Of a stretch of DNA of 64,000 bases, positions 35,233-47,200 are shown in pieces. The DNA lies in the IMG/VR virus record IMGVR_UViG_3300042317_001568, positions 62,001 to 126,000 of that record; one strand, given 5' to 3'. Source of the stretch: a virus. Within the stretch, counting starts at the first letter, position 1. The number at the start of each line of letters is the position of its first letter. A program made the translations under genes and the position numbers. A model generated the notes under the pieces. That model was not told where the DNA came from. It ran no database searches and worked only from the letters and a program-made list of their open reading frames with translations.

Positions 35233-37683
35233 ATGGCATGCGGAAACAGCGTCACATCCGACTACATTAAAAATTTGCTGGTCGGCAAAAATTTTAAATC
35301 GCGCTATTTCGACGGCGTGCAGGCGAACGGTCTTTATGGCTTAGACCTGTTTCTCAACTTTTATGAAAACAACGTCAACCGCGCCGGCGGCGAAACCGAT
35401 TTAAACGCGACCGCTAATTTTGTACGCAATCCAAATTGCTGGGCGTACGACATCGATTTAACGTGCTGTTCGCCGTGGAACATGCATCCGACGCTGCGCC
35501 TTGCCGGCGGCATTCTGCCGTCGAGCAGCCACCATATGGCGGGCACGCTCATCAGTCCGCGACACGTAATTTTTTGCCAACACGACGATTTTTATCCGCC
35601 AGCTGGGAGTCTTATTCGGTTTGTCACAAGAGACAACCAAACTGTGACAAAAACAATAACAGCCGTGCAGGAATCAGCCGCCGGCGACTTTACGGTAGGC
35701 GTGTTAGACAGCGATGTCCCGCCGACAATAACGTTCGCGCGAATTCTCCCAGACAACTGGAGAGAAAAGTTTGCGATGAATTACAACGACAGCGATTTTG
35801 CTGAAGAGTTACTGGGAATATCGCTGAACCAAGACAAGAGCGTATTGTTACGCCGTGTACAAATACCGCCACAAGTACCAAACGAGATAGTGGTTGATGT
35901 TCTTGGTTCGGGTCTTGGGCCGGCTGACGCTATGCGCGGTATTAGAAAGTACGATTCCGGCAGCCCCACTTTTTTGATCGTAGACAACACGCCAATCATT
36001 GTAACTACCTTTTTTACCGCGAATAGTGGCGAGTCAATTTACGCATGTCGGCACGCCATAAACGACGCTATGTTGTCGCTCGGTGGCGGTTACACGCTGA
36101 CGCCGGCTAACTTAAACGCTTACAGCACTTTCTTGTCGTCAGAACGCGGCAGAGCTGGCGTGGGCGTAGTGCAACCGCAAAGCGGCCTCGATTATCCGCT
36201 CGTAGCGCCGACAGACGAGGTGCGTTACCTCATCGCTGACTTTGAATTAAGTTTCGATGACCTCGGCGAATACGGGGCGGGCCCCAAAGTAGTGCCGCCG
36301 CTTAAAATAAAACATCTGTACAACGTTGGCTGCGTGGATTACGGACGGCCCGACGGATTTCCAACGCCACGAGACGCCGCTAAAGCAGATATTCAAATCG
36401 TAGATTCTGCTGGCACGGTAGTGTTCGACACTTTTGCCGGCGGGACCGCTGACAGCATCAAAGAATGGGGCGCTGATTATACGCTGTATAGCTGGAAAAA
36501 GAGCAATCAGGTTTGTTCTCTTTTGGCTTACAAAACATGGCAACCAGACGCCTTCAAAAACGGCGAAGGGCCGAGACGTCGAAATTACGACAAATATCTG
36601 ACACCAGTAAACGCGCAGATTGACTCTCGCGCTGTTTACAAAATGCCAAAAAGACTGCGCAGTCTGTCTGTAAAGAGTAGCCCAAACTGCGCCGCGGTCT
36701 GCGGGCCGTACACCGGGCGAATCAGCTTTAAAAACGGATTCAATACGACAATTGCAGCGGGTGATTCAACAATCAACAATTTTCGTGTAAACACGGCTAT
36801 TACATTTAGCGCTATTGCCGGAAGTGGCGCCGGGAAGTATTCAAGCTGCCCGGACACGTCAATCGTCGCACAATCGATTACTAAGATTAATGGCGCTGCT
36901 GCTCCCGGCGGCGACTTTGTTATTGCTGCCACTGACTGCCTTTGGGCAAAAAAACCGACGACTCGTCCAGCAGGTGCTGCGTACGTTATTCCATCACCCA
37001 CCGTGCCGCAGCAGCTTGGCGGAAACTGCGGGCCGTGCTGCGAGTGCAACGACTACGCTGCGGTGGCAGAAGAGATAAACCGTGTTCAGGCGTTCTACGT
37101 GCAGATTGGCGACCGAGTTAACAATGTAAAATTCCAGCACGAAGCAAATATTGAACGCTGGCTCGCGCAACAATCATGCAGCATCAATCCGCTGAAACTT
37201 CTTTTGGTCCCGCAGCGATGCCCGTACATGGACGTTGTGGCGATGATCTGCAATCCGTGTCAAGAATGCATAAACAACAGCTTAATCACTGTCTCACTTA
37301 CACCGCGAGAGGTAGTAGCGTCAGCGGAAGTTGTCGCCGGTAAGACGGCCATGTACGCAAAAGGTGTAAACGGCCGGCCGGTTGCAATTACAAAAACAAC
37401 AACTGTCAATCAGCAGACCGGCCGAATTACAACACAATTTTCTGCGCCGTTTAATCAAATCACTGCTGGCGCAAATGCATACCTGCAGTTCCGCGTAAAA
37501 TTCTCTGTAAAAAGTCCGTACACGATCGACGGCGCGTTAACAGCAGTCGAAATTGCGACGGGGCAGCGTATCCGCACCGGTTGCGCAGACAGCCCGGCAA
37601 CCGTCACCCGTGTTGACGCCACGGCAATAAAATCAGAGGCGCTATTCTGCACAACCGACGGCAAAACAGTATTCCCGGTATAA
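35233..37683 (+). CDS. Tail protein with a trypsin-like serine protease domain
   Basis: The 816-residue protein has a chymotrypsin-fold signature in residues about 85-265. AGTLISPRHVIFCQH ends with the likely catalytic His117. GDFTVGVLDSD supplies an Asp (152 or 159), and KYDSGSP supplies Ser242. The order and spacing fit the His-Asp-Ser triad. The region after about 300 is beta-rich, with an INGAAAPGGDFVI hairpin (about 555-567) and a CCECN knuckle shared with the preceding gene. It then has a Cys-rich segment (CPYMD, CNPCQEC) near 660-680. It could cleave host-surface proteins or process a virion part. Confidence 0.75.
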   Translation: MACGNSVTSDYIKNLLVGKNFKSRYFDGVQANGLYGLDLFLNFYENNVNRAGGETDLNATANFVRNPNCWAYDIDLTCCSPWNMHPTLRLAGGILPSSSHHMAGTLISPRHVIFCQHDDFYPPAGSLIRFVTRDNQTVTKTITAVQESAAGDFTVGVLDSDVPPTITFARILPDNWREKFAMNYNDSDFAEELLGISLNQDKSVLLRRVQIPPQVPNEIVVDVLGSGLGPADAMRGIRKYDSGSPTFLIVDNTPIIVTTFFTANSGESIYACRHAINDAMLSLGGGYTLTPANLNAYSTFLSSERGRAGVGVVQPQSGLDYPLVAPTDEVRYLIADFELSFDDLGEYGAGPKVVPPLKIKHLYNVGCVDYGRPDGFPTPRDAAKADIQIVDSAGTVVFDTFAGGTADSIKEWGADYTLYSWKKSNQVCSLLAYKTWQPDAFKNGEGPRRRNYDKYLTPVNAQIDSRAVYKMPKRLRSLSVKSSPNCAAVCGPYTGRISFKNGFNTTIAAGDSTINNFRVNTAITFSAIAGSGAGKYSSCPDTSIVAQSITKINGAAAPGGDFVIAATDCLWAKKPTTRPAGAAYVIPSPTVPQQLGGNCGPCCECNDYAAVAEEINRVQAFYVQIGDRVNNVKFQHEANIERWLAQQSCSINPLKLLLVPQRCPYMDVVAMICNPCQECINNSLITVSLTPREVVASAEVVAGKTAMYAKGVNGRPVAITKTTTVNQQTGRITTQFSAPFNQITAGANAYLQFRVKFSVKSPYTIDGALTAVEIATGQRIRTGCADSPATVTRVDATAIKSEALFCTTDGKTVFPV

Positions 37684-37686
37684 GTC

Positions 37687-39447
37687 ATGAGCGTAAGAAA
37701 TCTTAACTGGTACAACCTGCAGTCGACTCGGGAATACCCGCTCGACGACTTGGCGACGTCAGAAACAGACGAGCATGTTGCTATGCCTAGCAACCTGTTA
37801 GTAGACGCACATATACGTTTTCCAGAAACACTCGGAAAATACGCGTACGTGCAGGGAGCCACATCTGCCCCGGGAATTGTGACGATTCTAATAGGCGTGT
37901 CTGAAAACCCAACCACAGAAGGCATGACCGTCGCGGCCGTGCGAGCCCCGCGCCCAGTCAGCCCATATGTGAACTACGACATCACAGCTATTGTTCCCGG
38001 AGTAGCCGGCTGGATCACTTTTGGTCCGGGCATAGAAGAAATGTTTGCAGGGCGTTTTTCGTCGCCAAGACAAACGTTGATTAATGCGCGGTGTGCGCGT
38101 GCGTACAAACCACTGCCGATCCCCAGTATCAGTAAAACTGGTTTAAATACCACGCTGTCCGGCATTGTAAAAATAATTGGTGAGCCGCCGATAGAAGCGG
38201 TGTTTCATTCTTCGTTAGCGGTGGCCGGTAAAACAGCGCAAGCAATCGTCTTGCGATTAAGCAAAGATGACGCGTCACTTAGTTACAACCCGTTTACGTA
38301 TTTTACTGGTTCTTGCGGGCAACGACCCGAGAGCGGAACGTGCCCTAAAACACCAATTGAAACTATTAACGGCGTATCGCCCGACTGTCACGGAAACATC
38401 AATATTGTTTTTGGCGGACCGTTGACAGCGTTACCATTTCAAAATTGCGGCGGTATTGACGTTTTGACACCAACCACGTTAGCGCAAGTGTGCACGAGTA
38501 CCAACACACGGCGCGCGTCATTTAAAGACCTCTGCTGCCCAGACGTCGTGGAGACGCTGAGCGCGCTTTACGCTATCACTGAATTTGTACAAGGAAAAGT
38601 AGTGCAGGTTCAAAGCGACCCAGTGACTTATTACAAAGCAGTTAGTCAAACTAGCGGCACAATTAACTGGGAGCCGACAACAGCCGTAGACGCTATTTGC
38701 GGCTGGCCAGACCCAACAGACGCTATACCTGCAACCACGTTTACCCTCACCGCCATGCAAGACTATCCGTGCTTAAATCTGCCGGCCTGCATTGATTTTT
38801 GTTCTTGCGGCGACGAACCGCCACTATTTGAAACGCGGCGCGGGTCGTTCAAAAAACTCAACACGCAAGCGCCGTTTGGCTGCGTCCCGTGTGGCACTGG
38901 GCAAGAAGCCGCGCCGAGCGAAGATCAAACGATTAAAACAGCGCGGAACACGTACGCGGCGGTAAACAGCAGTTCGACAAGCATCGCAACGCTTAAAAAT
39001 TGCGCGACAGACTGGGCCTATAACAAAACAATTAGCGCGCAGTTTAAAATTGGCAGCGAAGGATTAGACCGCAACGGCGGCATAGTCATTAATTATGTGC
39101 ACGACACTGGAAGCGTTCCTCCGCAAGTGAAATACCTTGCGGCAGTGTTGGATGTTAGCCGTGGCGAGCTGCGCCTGTTGCGGTACGTTAACGATAGCTT
39201 TATCGCCGAGGGCTACGCCACGTTTCCGGTGATTACTGGCAACTGGTATGAGATGTCTGTAACGCCTATTTTTACAGGCACTGGCGTAACAATAAAAGTT
39301 GTCGTAAAAGAGCTCGAAACAGCGGCCCGTACGGTAGAATTAATGGTGCCGCTTACATTTGAAAAATACGGTAATCCCACCGGTTTATACGGCTTATTTG
39401 CCAGCAGATCATGGACCTACTTCAATCGTTTTACCGTCAGCGAGTGA
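37687..39447 (+). CDS. Paralogous adhesion-module protein B with ConA/LamG-like C-terminal domain
   Basis: The 586-residue protein starts with the module's Arg-x-Tyr-Pro motif (NLQSTREYPLDD near 10-21) and has the hairpin TINGVSPDCHGNINI (about 225-239). The C-terminal 150 residues read like a concanavalin/laminin-G sandwich: FKIGSEGLDRNGGIVINYV, YLAAVLD, GNWYEMSVTP, GLYGLFASRSWTYFN. Such domains bind sugars. The middle is Cys-rich (CSCGDEPP, CVPCGTG). A receptor-binding function is therefore likely. Binding residues cannot be assigned from sequence alone. Confidence 0.72.
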   Translation: MSVRNLNWYNLQSTREYPLDDLATSETDEHVAMPSNLLVDAHIRFPETLGKYAYVQGATSAPGIVTILIGVSENPTTEGMTVAAVRAPRPVSPYVNYDITAIVPGVAGWITFGPGIEEMFAGRFSSPRQTLINARCARAYKPLPIPSISKTGLNTTLSGIVKIIGEPPIEAVFHSSLAVAGKTAQAIVLRLSKDDASLSYNPFTYFTGSCGQRPESGTCPKTPIETINGVSPDCHGNINIVFGGPLTALPFQNCGGIDVLTPTTLAQVCTSTNTRRASFKDLCCPDVVETLSALYAITEFVQGKVVQVQSDPVTYYKAVSQTSGTINWEPTTAVDAICGWPDPTDAIPATTFTLTAMQDYPCLNLPACIDFCSCGDEPPLFETRRGSFKKLNTQAPFGCVPCGTGQEAAPSEDQTIKTARNTYAAVNSSSTSIATLKNCATDWAYNKTISAQFKIGSEGLDRNGGIVINYVHDTGSVPPQVKYLAAVLDVSRGELRLLRYVNDSFIAEGYATFPVITGNWYEMSVTPIFTGTGVTIKVVVKELETAARTVELMVPLTFEKYGNPTGLYGLFASRSWTYFNRFTVSE

Positions 39448-39450
39448 TCC

Positions 39451-40233
39451 ATGTCAGAGCGCATTTTATTCCCACAGTTCCGCGACGAGCAAAGCGACTC
39501 GCGGTACCCCTTTACGGACGGGTCTAGCCTAAAGCCGGCAGAAATTAGTTTAACGATAGACCCCGCGTGTTTTATCGACGCCACGTTTCATCCAATAGGC
39601 GGCGGGGAGGCGATATTTTTGAGCCGGTTGATTGTGTCAGCGCTGAATTTTGAATTTGTCGTAGAAACCGCGAACCCGAGCGTAATAGTTCGTGGTGTGT
39701 ACGATTGGCGCGAGCCACCAAGCAACGGGATTATGCCGTTTTTTGATCAGTACGACAGGCCCGCCGGTTTAGTGCTTGTAGACAACGAAAAAATGTCACA
39801 GTTTTTGAGTTGGGGTATTGGCACATACACTTTCGGGCAGCGGTCGGCGCAATTTGTAACGACAACTTTTATTCCAGCAAAAGAGCCCGGCGTACGCGCA
39901 ATCCAGTCTGACCGCGAAGATAGTTTTTTAACAGGCGATGTTTGGATAATCGGAGATGCCGGCGTGGTAGTGCGCGCAGAGGGAGACCGCACCATTCGCG
40001 TCGATGTCGTCGGGGTGCCGCTGTACAGGCGCGTAGCTTGTGATGACGCCGCTGCGGCAGCGCCGCCCAAACCGTATTTGAAGACAATCAACGGGTGCGG
40101 TCCCGACGAGTTTGGAAATTTCACAATTACAGCCACAGACAAAAATTTGCCGGCGGGCCGGGACGACACGGTAGTCCGAATTTATCCGACGAACGGCGGA
40201 CTTGTCTTTGAGGCGCTTGGCGGGAGTGTCTAA
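39451..40233 (+). CDS. Paralogous adhesion-module protein C
   Basis: The 260-residue protein has the same architecture in its shortest form. It opens with the N-terminal motif SDSRYPFTD (about 15-23). A beta-domain (about 30-195) and the hairpin TINGCGPDEFGNFTI (about 223-237) follow, with a final strand pair to VFEALGGSV. With little beyond the shared elements, it may show the minimal unit of this family. The preceding gene ends 3 bases upstream and no strong ribosome site is visible, so translational coupling is likely. Confidence 0.7.
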   Translation: MSERILFPQFRDEQSDSRYPFTDGSSLKPAEISLTIDPACFIDATFHPIGGGEAIFLSRLIVSALNFEFVVETANPSVIVRGVYDWREPPSNGIMPFFDQYDRPAGLVLVDNEKMSQFLSWGIGTYTFGQRSAQFVTTTFIPAKEPGVRAIQSDREDSFLTGDVWIIGDAGVVVRAEGDRTIRVDVVGVPLYRRVACDDAAAAAPPKPYLKTINGCGPDEFGNFTITATDKNLPAGRDDTVVRIYPTNGGLVFEALGGSV

Positions 40234-40235
40234 AC

Positions 40236-41252
40236 ATGTCGCGTCCCGGCTTTTACAACGACAACGAGTACCGCGCCTATCCGTTTATTTACAACTCGGC
40301 TGCGGACGCGTTGCCGACTAACGTTATTGTTGACGCCGGTTTCATTATGGGGTTGGACGCAGATTACGATGAGACGACAGATTACATTTGGTTAGAGCGC
40401 GTGCAGCGTATATGCGTTACCGGGCGCACAGACTTCAAATTTGTGTTTCGGGTCACGGGCGTTTCGCAACCGATTATTTTTGCGCGGGCCGCGCCAAATG
40501 TTGGCACGCCGCCAACTATTGAGTGGGTGACCGAGTACGCCGAATCAGCCGACGACGCCGCGAGCTGCGGAACAGACCCTGTCTGGTCTGGGTTTATGGT
40601 CACCGGCCGCCTAACCGAATTGGCGGCGAGCATGGTGGAACAGTTCGGGGCGCCAAACACAGACAGTGGCGCGGTAACACACGAGTTAGTGTTTGCGAAT
40701 AACGCGTACAGGATTGAACCGGCACGCGTGCAGAATTTACGCAAAGCCTATCTTCGCAGTGTCAGCGTAGGCAATTATCGCCGCGTAACTGTGCCGGTGT
40801 GCAACAACAGCGGCGCAAGCGTTTTGCCGAATAAAACAGTTATCGTAAACAAAGAATGCATGCACGGCAATTTGCTGTTTCGCGAAGGATACAACTGCCA
40901 GATTATTCAAAAGACGCGCAACAACAGTATTAACATCGGCGCAGTAAAGGGCGGCGGCACAGCAGAAGACAGCGCCCTGTGCGAGAACTCGGGCGAAATC
41001 CCCTTTACGCCGAACGAGGAAAAACCGCTAGAGGTCGCGGCGGCAAACGGCAAACCCGAAGTGCGCAGCAAATTTTTGAGCGGCGGGCCTGCGTGCAAAG
41101 ACTTGATATTCACGATTAACGGAATCGGGGGCGGTAATGTAAACTTAATAGGCGGCGTTAACTTCAGCATGCGCGGGCCAGACGAAGGCGAAACAGCCAC
41201 GCTCCACTTGAACATGAATCAGAATATTCAAGGTGGCTGCGATGGTAATTGA
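40236..41252 (+). CDS. Paralogous adhesion-module protein D
   Basis: The 338-residue protein has the motif [12 protein letters not shown] (about 9-20), a long beta-domain and the hairpin [13 protein letters not shown] near the C-terminus (about 301-313). It carries seven or so Cys residues scattered in the second half (CGTDP, CNNSG, CMHGN, CQII, CEN, CKD, CDG). Its end overlaps the ribosome site and start of the giant fibre gene by 11 bases, tying their translation. It may be the adaptor that mounts the giant fibre. Confidence 0.7.
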   Translation: MSRPGFYNDNEYRAYPFIYNSAADALPTNVIVDAGFIMGLDADYDETTDYIWLERVQRICVTGRTDFKFVFRVTGVSQPIIFARAAPNVGTPPTIEWVTEYAESADDAASCGTDPVWSGFMVTGRLTELAASMVEQFGAPNTDSGAVTHELVFANNAYRIEPARVQNLRKAYLRSVSVGNYRRVTVPVCNNSGASVLPNKTVIVNKECMHGNLLFREGYNCQIIQKTRNNSINIGAVKGGGTAEDSALCENSGEIPFTPNEEKPLEVAAANGKPEVRSKFLSGGPACKDLIFTINGIGGGNVNLIGGVNFSMRGPDEGETATLHLNMNQNIQGGCDGN

Positions 41253-44200
41253 CAATTTATTCGCCGGTTCATCGTGCAATATTCGCGAGGTAGAGCGCGT
41301 TAATTTCAGCTTCGTTGCCGACGCTGATTGCCAGATAGCGCCCTTACCGCTGCCAATCTTTGAGTGCGAGTTGCCGCCCGTGCCGCCTGAACCGGACACG
41401 GAAGTCGGCGTAATTTGTCCTGTTTTCGGGCCGGTAGTTGGCGAAATCCGCGTGGGATATCAGCCGCCCACCAACAATTGCTTTATTAAACGCCTTCCCG
41501 AAGCAAAGCTCAGCATAACTAAAACAGCGACAGACCCGTGTAACTACGAACTGGCGCTGGACATCAACGTACCAATCCCGCCGCCGCCGTGCCCGACAAT
41601 TCGCTCTGGGCCTTCGCAGATTGAGGTCGGCTACGATTCTTGCGTATCGCCGCGGGCCGAGCTAATTGTAGACAAAACGATTATTCCGGCGACGTGCACC
41701 ACACCGGAGCGCTGCGAGTTCGATATCGGTTTTGATATAGCCATACCAATTCCGCGCCCGCCATGCCCCGTAATCAGGCGCGGCACATTCACTGTCGATA
41801 CTGGGTTTACAGGTTCGAGCTGTCTGGCCGGCAAAAAAAATTCTTTTAAGGTCACACAGTCAACGATTCCGGGCGACTGTGACACGCCAGAGACGTGCCA
41901 ATACGTCTTCGACCTAGAAATTGTGGTGCCGGTTCCAAAGCAACCGTGTCCAATCTTAAACAGAAAGCAATTCACGGTTTCTTCCGCGTACACATCAGCT
42001 GCGAGCCCGTGCGCGCCCAGTACGTTTTCTATTACCTCTATACCAATTCCGGGAGACAATTGCCGGACAGCAGACACATGCCGCTATGACTTTGAATTAG
42101 CGATTAATGTACCGATACCCCCGCCGCCGTGCCCAGTCATTCGCCGGCGTGTATTTGACGTATCGGTCGGCTACGAAGGCGAAGACTGCGTAGCCGGCGA
42201 CAACTCATTTGAAGTAGTCGCGGACCCGATACCGAGCACGGGCTGTGGCGATCCGGGGCGCTGCGAGTTTGACGTTGATTTAGTTCTAAAGATTCCTATC
42301 CCGAAACCACCGTGTCCAATTCTTAGACAGGTAAGCGACCCGAACGATTTCGTATCTGTTGGATACGACGGCTGTCCGGATGTTGTCGGCAAATCATCGT
42401 ATTTTGCAATTACTCCGGTTACAACAACTACGACCGATGGTTGCAGAACGGTAAAAACGTGCGGCTGGGAAGTCGACCTGCGAATTGTCGTGCCCATCCC
42501 TAAGCCGCCGTGTGTCGTGCTGAGCAAAAGCCCAGACCGCTCGACGTTTGTGTATGTGGGCTACGAAGACTCGCCGTGCGTCAAGGATAAGCAAAGCCAG
42601 TTCAGTATTCGAAAGACCGAGTACAACGACACCGACGGCTGCACCACCGTCAAGCGCTGCGAATGGGAGTTCGACATTGAGATTGTCGTGCCTATCCCCA
42701 AGCCGCCTTGCGTAAATCTTAAGCGCAAGAAAACCGGCAACTTTGTCTACGTTGGCTACGAGGGCTGCACGAATGTCGCGGGCAAGACGTCCTACTTCGC
42801 TATTACGCCCGTAGTGTCGGCACCCACTGCCGGCTGCAATACAGTACCAAAATGCGAATGGGAATTTGACATTGAGATTGTCGTACCGATCCCGAAGCCG
42901 CCGTGTGTCAGTCTTAAACGTAAAACGTCCGGCGACTTTGTTTCCGTCGGCTACGCGGGCTGTGAAAAGGTCGCTGGCAAGACATCGAAATTTGCGATCA
43001 CGCCTGTCATTAGCACTGAGACAGATGGCTGCACTACAGTAAAGAAATGCGAATGGGAATTCGACATCGAGATTGTCGTACCAATCCCCAAACCGCCGTG
43101 CGTAAGCCTAAAGCGCAAAACATCGGGCGATTTCGTTTCCGTCGGCTACGAAGGCTGCGAAAAAGTTGTCGGCAAAACATCCAAGTTTGCGATTACGCCC
43201 GTCATCAGTACTGAGACAGACGGTTGCACTACGGTAAAAAAATGCGAATGGGAGTTCGACATCGAAGTTGTCGTTCCTATTCCTAAACCCCCGTGTGTCA
43301 GCCTTAAGCGCAAAACATCCGGCACGTTTGTGTACGTCGGCTATCAGGGTCAGACGCCAGTCGCGGGGCGCAGTTCGCGCTTTGCAATAACGCCGGTCAC
43401 CACTACAGAAACAGACGGCTGCACGACGGTAAAAAAATGCGAATGGGAATTCGACATTGAGATTGTCGTACCGATCCCTGAGCCGCCATGCGTTACGCTG
43501 AAACGTAAAACCACGGACAACTTTGTCTCCGTCGGCTACGAGGGCTGTGAAAAAGTTGTTGGCAAAACATCGCGCTTCACCATTACGCCTATCACCGGCA
43601 CTACGACGGTCAATGGCGTGACGCTGAAAAAGTGCGAATGGGAATTCGACATTGAGATTGTCGTTCCGATCCCGAAACCGCCATGCGTTAGCCTCAAGCG
43701 CAAGACGTCTGGAGACTTTGTTTCCGTCGGCTACGAAGGTTGTTCGACGGTTGCGGGTAAGTCGTCCAAATTTGCGATTACACAAGTCACGACCACAACG
43801 CAAGATACCTGCAACACGGTAAAGAAGTGCGAATGGGAATTTGACATTGAGATTGTCGTCCCGATCCCGAAGCCGCCGTGCGTAACGCTGACGAACAAAA
43901 AATCTGGCGGGTTCGTGACGGTCGGTTACGAGGGTTCGTCTTGCGTAACCGGCAAATCGAGCAAATTCACTATCACAAAAGTCGCGGCAACTCCGTCTAC
44001 GTCGTGCACCAAGCCAGATGATTGTGAGTGGGAATTCGATATCGACGTCATCGTACCGATACCGAAACCAAAATGCCCGAAGCTGCAGACCAAAGCTACA
44101 AACAAAATCAAGTCGACTTACGAGGACTCACAAACCCCGTTCCCCGGCACAGCTAAGTTTCAGATCATTCCGACCACAAACACGTCGGCGGCATGCAAAA

Positions 44201-47200
44201 CGCCTGACGAGTGCCAGTTTGATTTCGACATTGACATTGATTTTAAGCTTCCTCGCCCACCGTGCCCGCAGATTACTATTCGGCGCCAAACGGTGCGAGC
44301 CGACTACGAAGTGCCGAGCACGCAGCTTTATTTTAATTCGATTACGCAGCATCAGCTGAACACCGGCACCAACCGCCCGCCGCAGTGTATCTTCAATGTT
44401 GACTTTGATCTGCAAATCAAAATACCGAAACCACCGTGCATAAAAATTCAGGTGGGCACAATCGATTTGAGGAAAGTCGATATCGACCGAGAACCGGTGT
44501 TTCGGTTAACGCCGCGCCAGAACTGCAACGCCGGGTACTTCGACAACACGTTCTTAGACTTCACTATTGAGTGGCCGTGGTGCAAGCCGTATTTCGTATA
44601 CGACATATCCGGCAGTTACTCCGGTGGCCCTCCCGAATCGCAGTCTTTAAGCGCAAAATACTACGACCCCGTCGACGGCGATGGCTGTGGCGGCGACGAC
44701 AAAACCAAGCTGTACGTCAAACAAGACCAAAGCGATAAGTGCAAGTTTTGGATATCCGCGGAGACAAAGCTCAACATCGCGTCGAGTGTGTACAAAGTAA
44801 AAGAGGTTGAAATCACTGGGTGTGACACCGACAACTTCGGCTACGGTGGCTACGCAAACGACACCTATTGCGCGATCAGAGAAGTACAGATTGAAGAAGA
44901 GATAAAATCAGGCGGCGCGGGCTGCAATACCTCACCCAAGGTTGTCGAGCAAAAAGTAAAAATTGTAACCAACCCGTTGAAGGCCGGTAAAGTCACGGTT
45001 ACGCCAGACAGTGTCGCCAGCGGTGAATTGTCAATTGTCGACAAAGACACGTACTCTGAGTTAACGCTTACGCTTGATTTCAACACGGTTGAATGCAGCA
45101 GCGGGGCGAGTGCTGGCGGTGGCGGTGGTGGTGGTGGCGGCTACGGCGGCAGCAGCGGAAGCGGCGGAAGTTCTGGCACGGTCTTTTGTTACACCGGCCC
45201 TAGCGGCGCCACGGGTCCCCGCGGTCCGACGGGTCCGTGCGGCCCAACCGGCGCGACAGGACCAACTGGCCCGCGCGGATTCACGGGCGTTACTGGTCCG
45301 CCGGGTCTGACTGGCCCGTCTGGTCCTTCAGGCCCGGCCGGCCCGCTACCGCTCATCAGCGCATTTGTTATGCAGCCGCTTGTAACCCCGCCGGCGCAAC
45401 CATACTTAAACGTCTCGGGTACACCAGAAGCACCAATATTAGAGTTTTATCTGCAGCGCGCACCGTACGTAACCAAAGGAAACGTACAGATTGTCGCGCC
45501 GGACATCGACCCTGATATTACCGCGCAGGGCGGCGGCGCGCAGGGCGACCTAACGCTCGACTTCAAACTACCGCGCGCGGCAAAAATAAATGTAAAACCA
45601 GTCACGGTATTAACGCCAGATACTGTGCCTACAGCTGTCGGGCAACCCAACGCCGGCGACGTAGATTTAACGTTCTCATTACCGCGCGCAGCAACTGTTA
45701 CAAAAGGAGATTTCGAGGTCCTTGATCCCGATCAAGACCCAGAAGTCGATTTCCAGATTCAAGCCGGCGACGTCACCGTTGACTTCAAGCTTCCCAGAGC
45801 AGCCGAGATCAACGTTCAACCAACCACGGTTGTAGCGCCTAACGTCGATCCATCGGTATCACAAACAACCACAGCCGGTGACGTAGATTTGACGTTTAGT
45901 CTGCCGCGGGCGCCAGAGTTTACAGTTGCCGCCACCAATATCGGGGGTGCGGGCGATGACCCTGCTGTAGAGTTAGCGCAAACCGGCGGCGGCGATTACG
46001 AATTTACTTTCACCCTGCCGGGCGCTAAGTCTCTTGCGATTGGTACTACGACGACACTAGACCCCGTAAACGACCCGACTGTTGCGCTTATCGCAAACGG
46101 CGACGACAGCGGCTACGACATTAACTTCTCGTTGCCGCGAGCAATAGCGTTCACGTCAAACTCGTTTGCCATAGACCCGATAGATGACCCGATTGTGATG
46201 GTGAGTACGGACCCGTTCAGCGGCGATAAGCATCTCGGGTTTAATTTACCGCGAGCTCGCCGCGTGGATGTTGGCAACGTGATTTCAATCGGCCTCACCG
46301 GGCCGACAGGTCCAAATAATGCGTACATTTGCTCCGAGCTGGATATCACATGCGCGGCGAAGGTTACCGCCCGAGAAGATACGGCCGGCGACGTATTGCT
46401 CGACTTTGAAATTCCTTTAGGCCCAACCGGCCCGGCGGGACCGTCTGGTCCGACAGGGCCGACAGGACCTACCGGCGCCACAGGCCCGGATGGCCCGCAA
46501 GGTATAGAAGGCCCGCTTGGGCCGACGGGACCGTCTGGTCCGACAGGGCCTACAGGGCCAACTGGAGCTACCGGGGTCGCTGGGCCGCAAGGCGTAGAAG
46601 GGCCTCTCGGGCCGTCTGGTCCGACAGGGCCGACAGGGCCTACAGGGCCTTCAGGGCCACGCGGCTTTCAGGGTGTAACGGGCCTGTCAGGCCCAAGCGG
46701 TCCGAAGGGGCCCACGGGCCCAACGGGCGCTACAGGGCCAGCAGGGCCCTCTGGACCGCGTGGTTTAGGCGAAACAGGGCCGACAGGGCCGACGGGCGCT
46801 ACAGGGCCGAGCGGGCCGCAAGGGCCTATTGGGCCGCAGGGTCCTGAAGGTGTTCAAGGTCCGCAGGGTCCAGAAGGACCGCAAGGTCAAATAGGTAACG
46901 CCGGGCCGCAGGGGGCGCAGGGTCCTCCGGGTGTTCAAGGCGCCGACGGTCCAGAAGGCCCACAAGGACCGCTTGGGCCGTCTGGACCAGCAGGCCCTTC
47001 CGGACCAACTGGCCCGAGCGGCCCATTAGGCCCGACAGGTCCGATAGGTCCTTGCGGACCGCCGGGCTCGCCGGGGCCGCAGGGCGCGACAGGCCCCACA
47101 GGGCCAGCAGGGCCGAGCACATTAACTGAAGCGTTATTGCAACAAATTATTGCGGCTGTAAACACCAACCCCGCACTGCGGCTTGCAATAAAAAACGCAG

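Noticed and set aside
41560-44440. Regular repeats of about 190 bases considered as CRISPR or satellite DNA
   Set aside because: They are in frame, continuous with the coding sequence, and vary mostly at third codon positions.
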